This document shows positions 31,811 to 33,506 of a DNA stretch of 33,506 nucleotides, one piece after another (the stretch's first letter is position 1; each line of letters begins with the position of its first letter). Made by a program: the position numbers and the translations under genes. The DNA lies in the NCBI GenBank assembly GCA_964616495.1, contig CAZTRF010000005.1, positions 1-33,506 of the forward strand. The letters run 5' to 3'. The stretch comes from DAOSVX01 sp964616495. Its GTDB lineage: Bacteria; Bacillota_I; Bacilli_A; RF39; UBA660. The notes under the pieces were generated by a model. It did no database searches. It saw only the letters and a list, made by a program, of their open reading frames with translations, and was not told the origin of the DNA.

Positions 31811-33049
31811 ATGTTGTTTGTAGAAAACATAGAAGAAAAAGAATATATTAAATTTTTTAAAAAGGCCAAAAACAATCATTTTTTACAGAGTTATGCTTGG
31901 GGAGAAAGCTGTAAAAAAAGCCGTAATCAAATTCCCTATTATGTTGGATTAATTAGTGACAAAGGAAATATTCTTTGTGAAGCCTTGCTATTAAAAAGAA
32001 AACTACCTTTAAATATGTGTTATTTTTATGCTCCTCGGGGATTTGTAATTGACTATGAAGAAAAAGGTTTATTAGAAAACTTTACTGAAGAATTAAAAAC
32101 TTTCTTAAAAAAAGAAAATGCCATTTATTTAAAAGTTAATCCAGGAGTTAAATATCAAGATATTGACGCCGATGCTAATCCTATTCCTAAAGGCCAAAAT
32201 AATAAAGATTTATATAAAAGGTTTATTAAGTTAGGTTATAAACATAAAGGATTTAATAAGCTTTATGAAGGTAATGAACCAAGGTATACCTTTAGATTAG
32301 ATTTAACTAAAGATTTTAAAGACATAGAAAATTTAATGAATAAAACATTCTTAAAAACCGTTAGAAGAAGTTATGACTATGATTTAGAAATAAGACTTAG
32401 TAGTGATATAGAGACTTTTCATAATTTAATAAAAAATAATGCTAATAAAGATAATTTTCATGAATATAGTTTGGATTTTTATCAAAACTTTTATGAAATA
32501 TTTAATAAGTATGATGAAGTTAAAATATTTGAAGCAATAGTTTCACCAAAAAAAATTATTAAAAAATTTGAAGATAAATTAAAAGTTATGAAAAAAAAGA
32601 TATCCGAAAGTGAAGCTAGTGAAACTGGTATTATCGATGATATGAATGTTTATAACCGTCTTACTAGAGATTTGGAATTCTTTAAAGAAATAGATAATAA
32701 AGAGGAAAGAATAGTTGCTTGTAGTTTAATATGTGTATACACTAATAAAGGGGCATGGACCCTATATATTGGTAACGGAGAATTAGGAATGAAAACTAGT
32801 GCTATTAATCGTCTATATTATGAAGCTATAAAAGATGCAAAAGAAAATAAATATTCTTTCATGGATTTATTTGGTACTGTCGGAGACCCTAAAACCGAAT
32901 ATAAAAACTTAGCTGGACTTCACGAGTTTAAAAGAAAAATGGGTGGCGAATACATTGAATTTATTGGCGAATTTGATTTAGTTAATAAAATCACCATGTA
33001 TAAAGCCCTTCCAAAAATGTTAAAAGTTTATCGTAAAATAAAAAAATAG
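31811..33049 (+). CDS. FemABX-family aminoacyltransferase (peptidoglycan interpeptide bridge)
   Basis: A 412-residue enzyme of the FemA/FemB/MurM family, which transfers amino acids from aminoacyl-tRNA to the lipid II stem peptide to build cross-bridges. It has two GNAT-like domains: the N-terminal part with HFLQSYAWGESCKKS and YFYAPRGFVIDY, and the C-terminal part with GAWTLYIGNGE, YSFMDLFGTVGDP and the family end GLHEFKRKMGGEYIEFIGEFDL. Between them, at about 255-300, is the charged helical hairpin typical of Fem proteins that contacts tRNA. The amino acid added cannot be told from sequence. GGTGATAATAGT precedes the ATG. It is transcribed alone and ends in a bidirectional terminator. Confidence 0.95.
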   Translation: MLFVENIEEKEYIKFFKKAKNNHFLQSYAWGESCKKSRNQIPYYVGLISDKGNILCEALLLKRKLPLNMCYFYAPRGFVIDYEEKGLLENFTEELKTFLKKENAIYLKVNPGVKYQDIDADANPIPKGQNNKDLYKRFIKLGYKHKGFNKLYEGNEPRYTFRLDLTKDFKDIENLMNKTFLKTVRRSYDYDLEIRLSSDIETFHNLIKNNANKDNFHEYSLDFYQNFYEIFNKYDEVKIFEAIVSPKKIIKKFEDKLKVMKKKISESEASETGIIDDMNVYNRLTRDLEFFKEIDNKEERIVACSLICVYTNKGAWTLYIGNGELGMKTSAINRLYYEAIKDAKENKYSFMDLFGTVGDPKTEYKNLAGLHEFKRKMGGEYIEFIGEFDLVNKITMYKALPKMLKVYRKIKK

Positions 33050-33060
33050 TAATAAGGTTT

Positions 33061-33096
33061 AAAAAAGGAAGTAAAATAAAATTTCACTTCCTTTTT
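33061..33096. terminator. bidirectional terminator between convergent genes
   Basis: AAAAAGGAAGT (33062-33072) pairs with ACTTCCTTTTT (33086-33096) around a 13-nt loop, T-rich on both sides. Confidence 0.8.
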
Positions 33097-33105
33097 ATCA
33101 TGTTT

Positions 33106-33506
33106 TTAATTTTTAAAGGTTATTTTAGCCCTTCCGTTCCCTAAATTCCCAGTAGCTGTATAATACTCGCCGTTAGGATCGGGCATTTGAGTAGTAGTAC
33201 TTCCTACAGTTGTTGTCCATGGATAAAGTAATCCATCAATCATTGTAGTACTAAGGAAATATTTATTAGAGACACTTCGAGCAGTTAACGTTATATGGTA
33301 GCTACAGCCTATACTAGTAGAAGACTCATTACACCCTGTTAATACGGTCCTCGGATATAGGCTGTCAGATAAATTATTAATTGCCAAAGAGCCAGCATGT
33401 CCACTTATAAATGATGAGCCTCCACCGCCACCATAACCCCATACACTACAACCACCACCACCATAATATCCACCACCACCGCCACCACTGTGATATGAAG
33501 TATTTC
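33106..33506 (-). CDS. glycine-rich surface-type protein, C-terminal part (runs off right edge)
   Basis: The frame ending at 33106 stays open to the window edge (133 codons plus stop; the TTG at 33387 is internal). It reads NTSYHSGGGGGGYYGGGGCS, then VWGYGGGGGSSFISGHAGS, then a Cys-containing beta-rich tail with NGEYYTATGNLGNGRAKITF. This Gly-rich pattern, with FISG and a GxGRAxI end, resembles large exported glycine-rich proteins of gut Bacillota; the tail GNGRAKITF is a common end of that type. A surface adhesin or structural role is inferred. The N terminus, where a signal or anchor should be, lies outside the window. Confidence 0.82.
   Translation of the reverse strand, partial: NTSYHSGGGGGGYYGGGGCSVWGYGGGGGSSFISGHAGSLAINNLSDSLYPRTVLTGCNESSTSIGCSYHITLTARSVSNKYFLSTTMIDGLLYPWTTTVGSTTTQMPDPNGEYYTATGNLGNGRAKITFKN

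Noticed and set aside
1..33506. CRISPR array, insertion sequence or complete prophage
   Set aside because: No regularly spaced repeats, transposase or integrase sequence was seen. The KilA-N remnants are the only phage-like signals.

Overview
The window is AT-rich, densely packed bacterial chromosome from a low-GC Bacillota-type organism, most likely an uncultured gut lineage near the Bacilli/Mycoplasmatota border. That placement is an inference. It rests on the AT-rich sequence, Shine-Dalgarno sites of the AGGAGG/GGTGAT type, a T-box riboswitch, a FemABX-type peptidoglycan bridge enzyme, and a clear spo0A, which implies a spore-forming ancestry. Nearly all stop codons are TAA, a few are TAG, and the only gene ending in TGA has TAA as its next codon.

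Layout. 1-320: the 5' part of rpsL with promoter and two leader hairpins. 327-1117: two small membrane-anchored proteins, one with a pilin-like N terminus, sharing a C-terminal two-cysteine module. 1247-3417: a MacB/FtsX-type ABC permease and its ATPase. 3414-6106 (minus): a cell-envelope operon of a membrane-anchored double thioredoxin, a bacterial PH-domain protein, an unknown membrane-anchored protein and a double-LysM protein. 6213-7156: two unknown small proteins. 7378-12484 (minus): a 1634-residue protein with helical GYxPT-type repeats, an unidentified conserved central domain and a C-terminal HD phosphohydrolase domain, followed by an overlapping 70-residue partner.

12.5-16.4 kb: an accessory zone around trpS and a uracil-DNA-glycosylase-like gene. 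Two KilA-N genes, both inactivated, each sit tail-to-tail against a tRNA-Gly gene. 16.4-21 kb (minus): uvrB, a short-chain dehydrogenase and a ClpC-like ATPase whose second ATPase module has lost its nucleotide-binding motifs. 21.1-22.6 kb: asnA under an asparagine T-box. 22.9-25.2 kb: a CPBP membrane protease, a membrane-anchored HExxH metallopeptidase and a broken DUF1016 (YhcG) gene. 25.3-31.7 kb (minus): pgk-tpiA, a terminator, then spo0A, gpmI, cysS and a YugP-type zinc protease. 31.8-33.5 kb: a FemABX-family gene and, running off the right edge, a glycine-rich surface-type protein.

How the genes work together. pgk, tpiA and gpmI supply lower glycolysis. trpS, cysS, asnA, the tRNAs and rpsL serve translation. 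spo0A, the LysM protein, the Fem enzyme and the surface proteases point to active envelope remodelling. The parts least like ordinary core genome are the giant repeat-HD protein, the twin KilA-N/tRNA-Gly modules, and the ClpC-like protein with a dead second ring.
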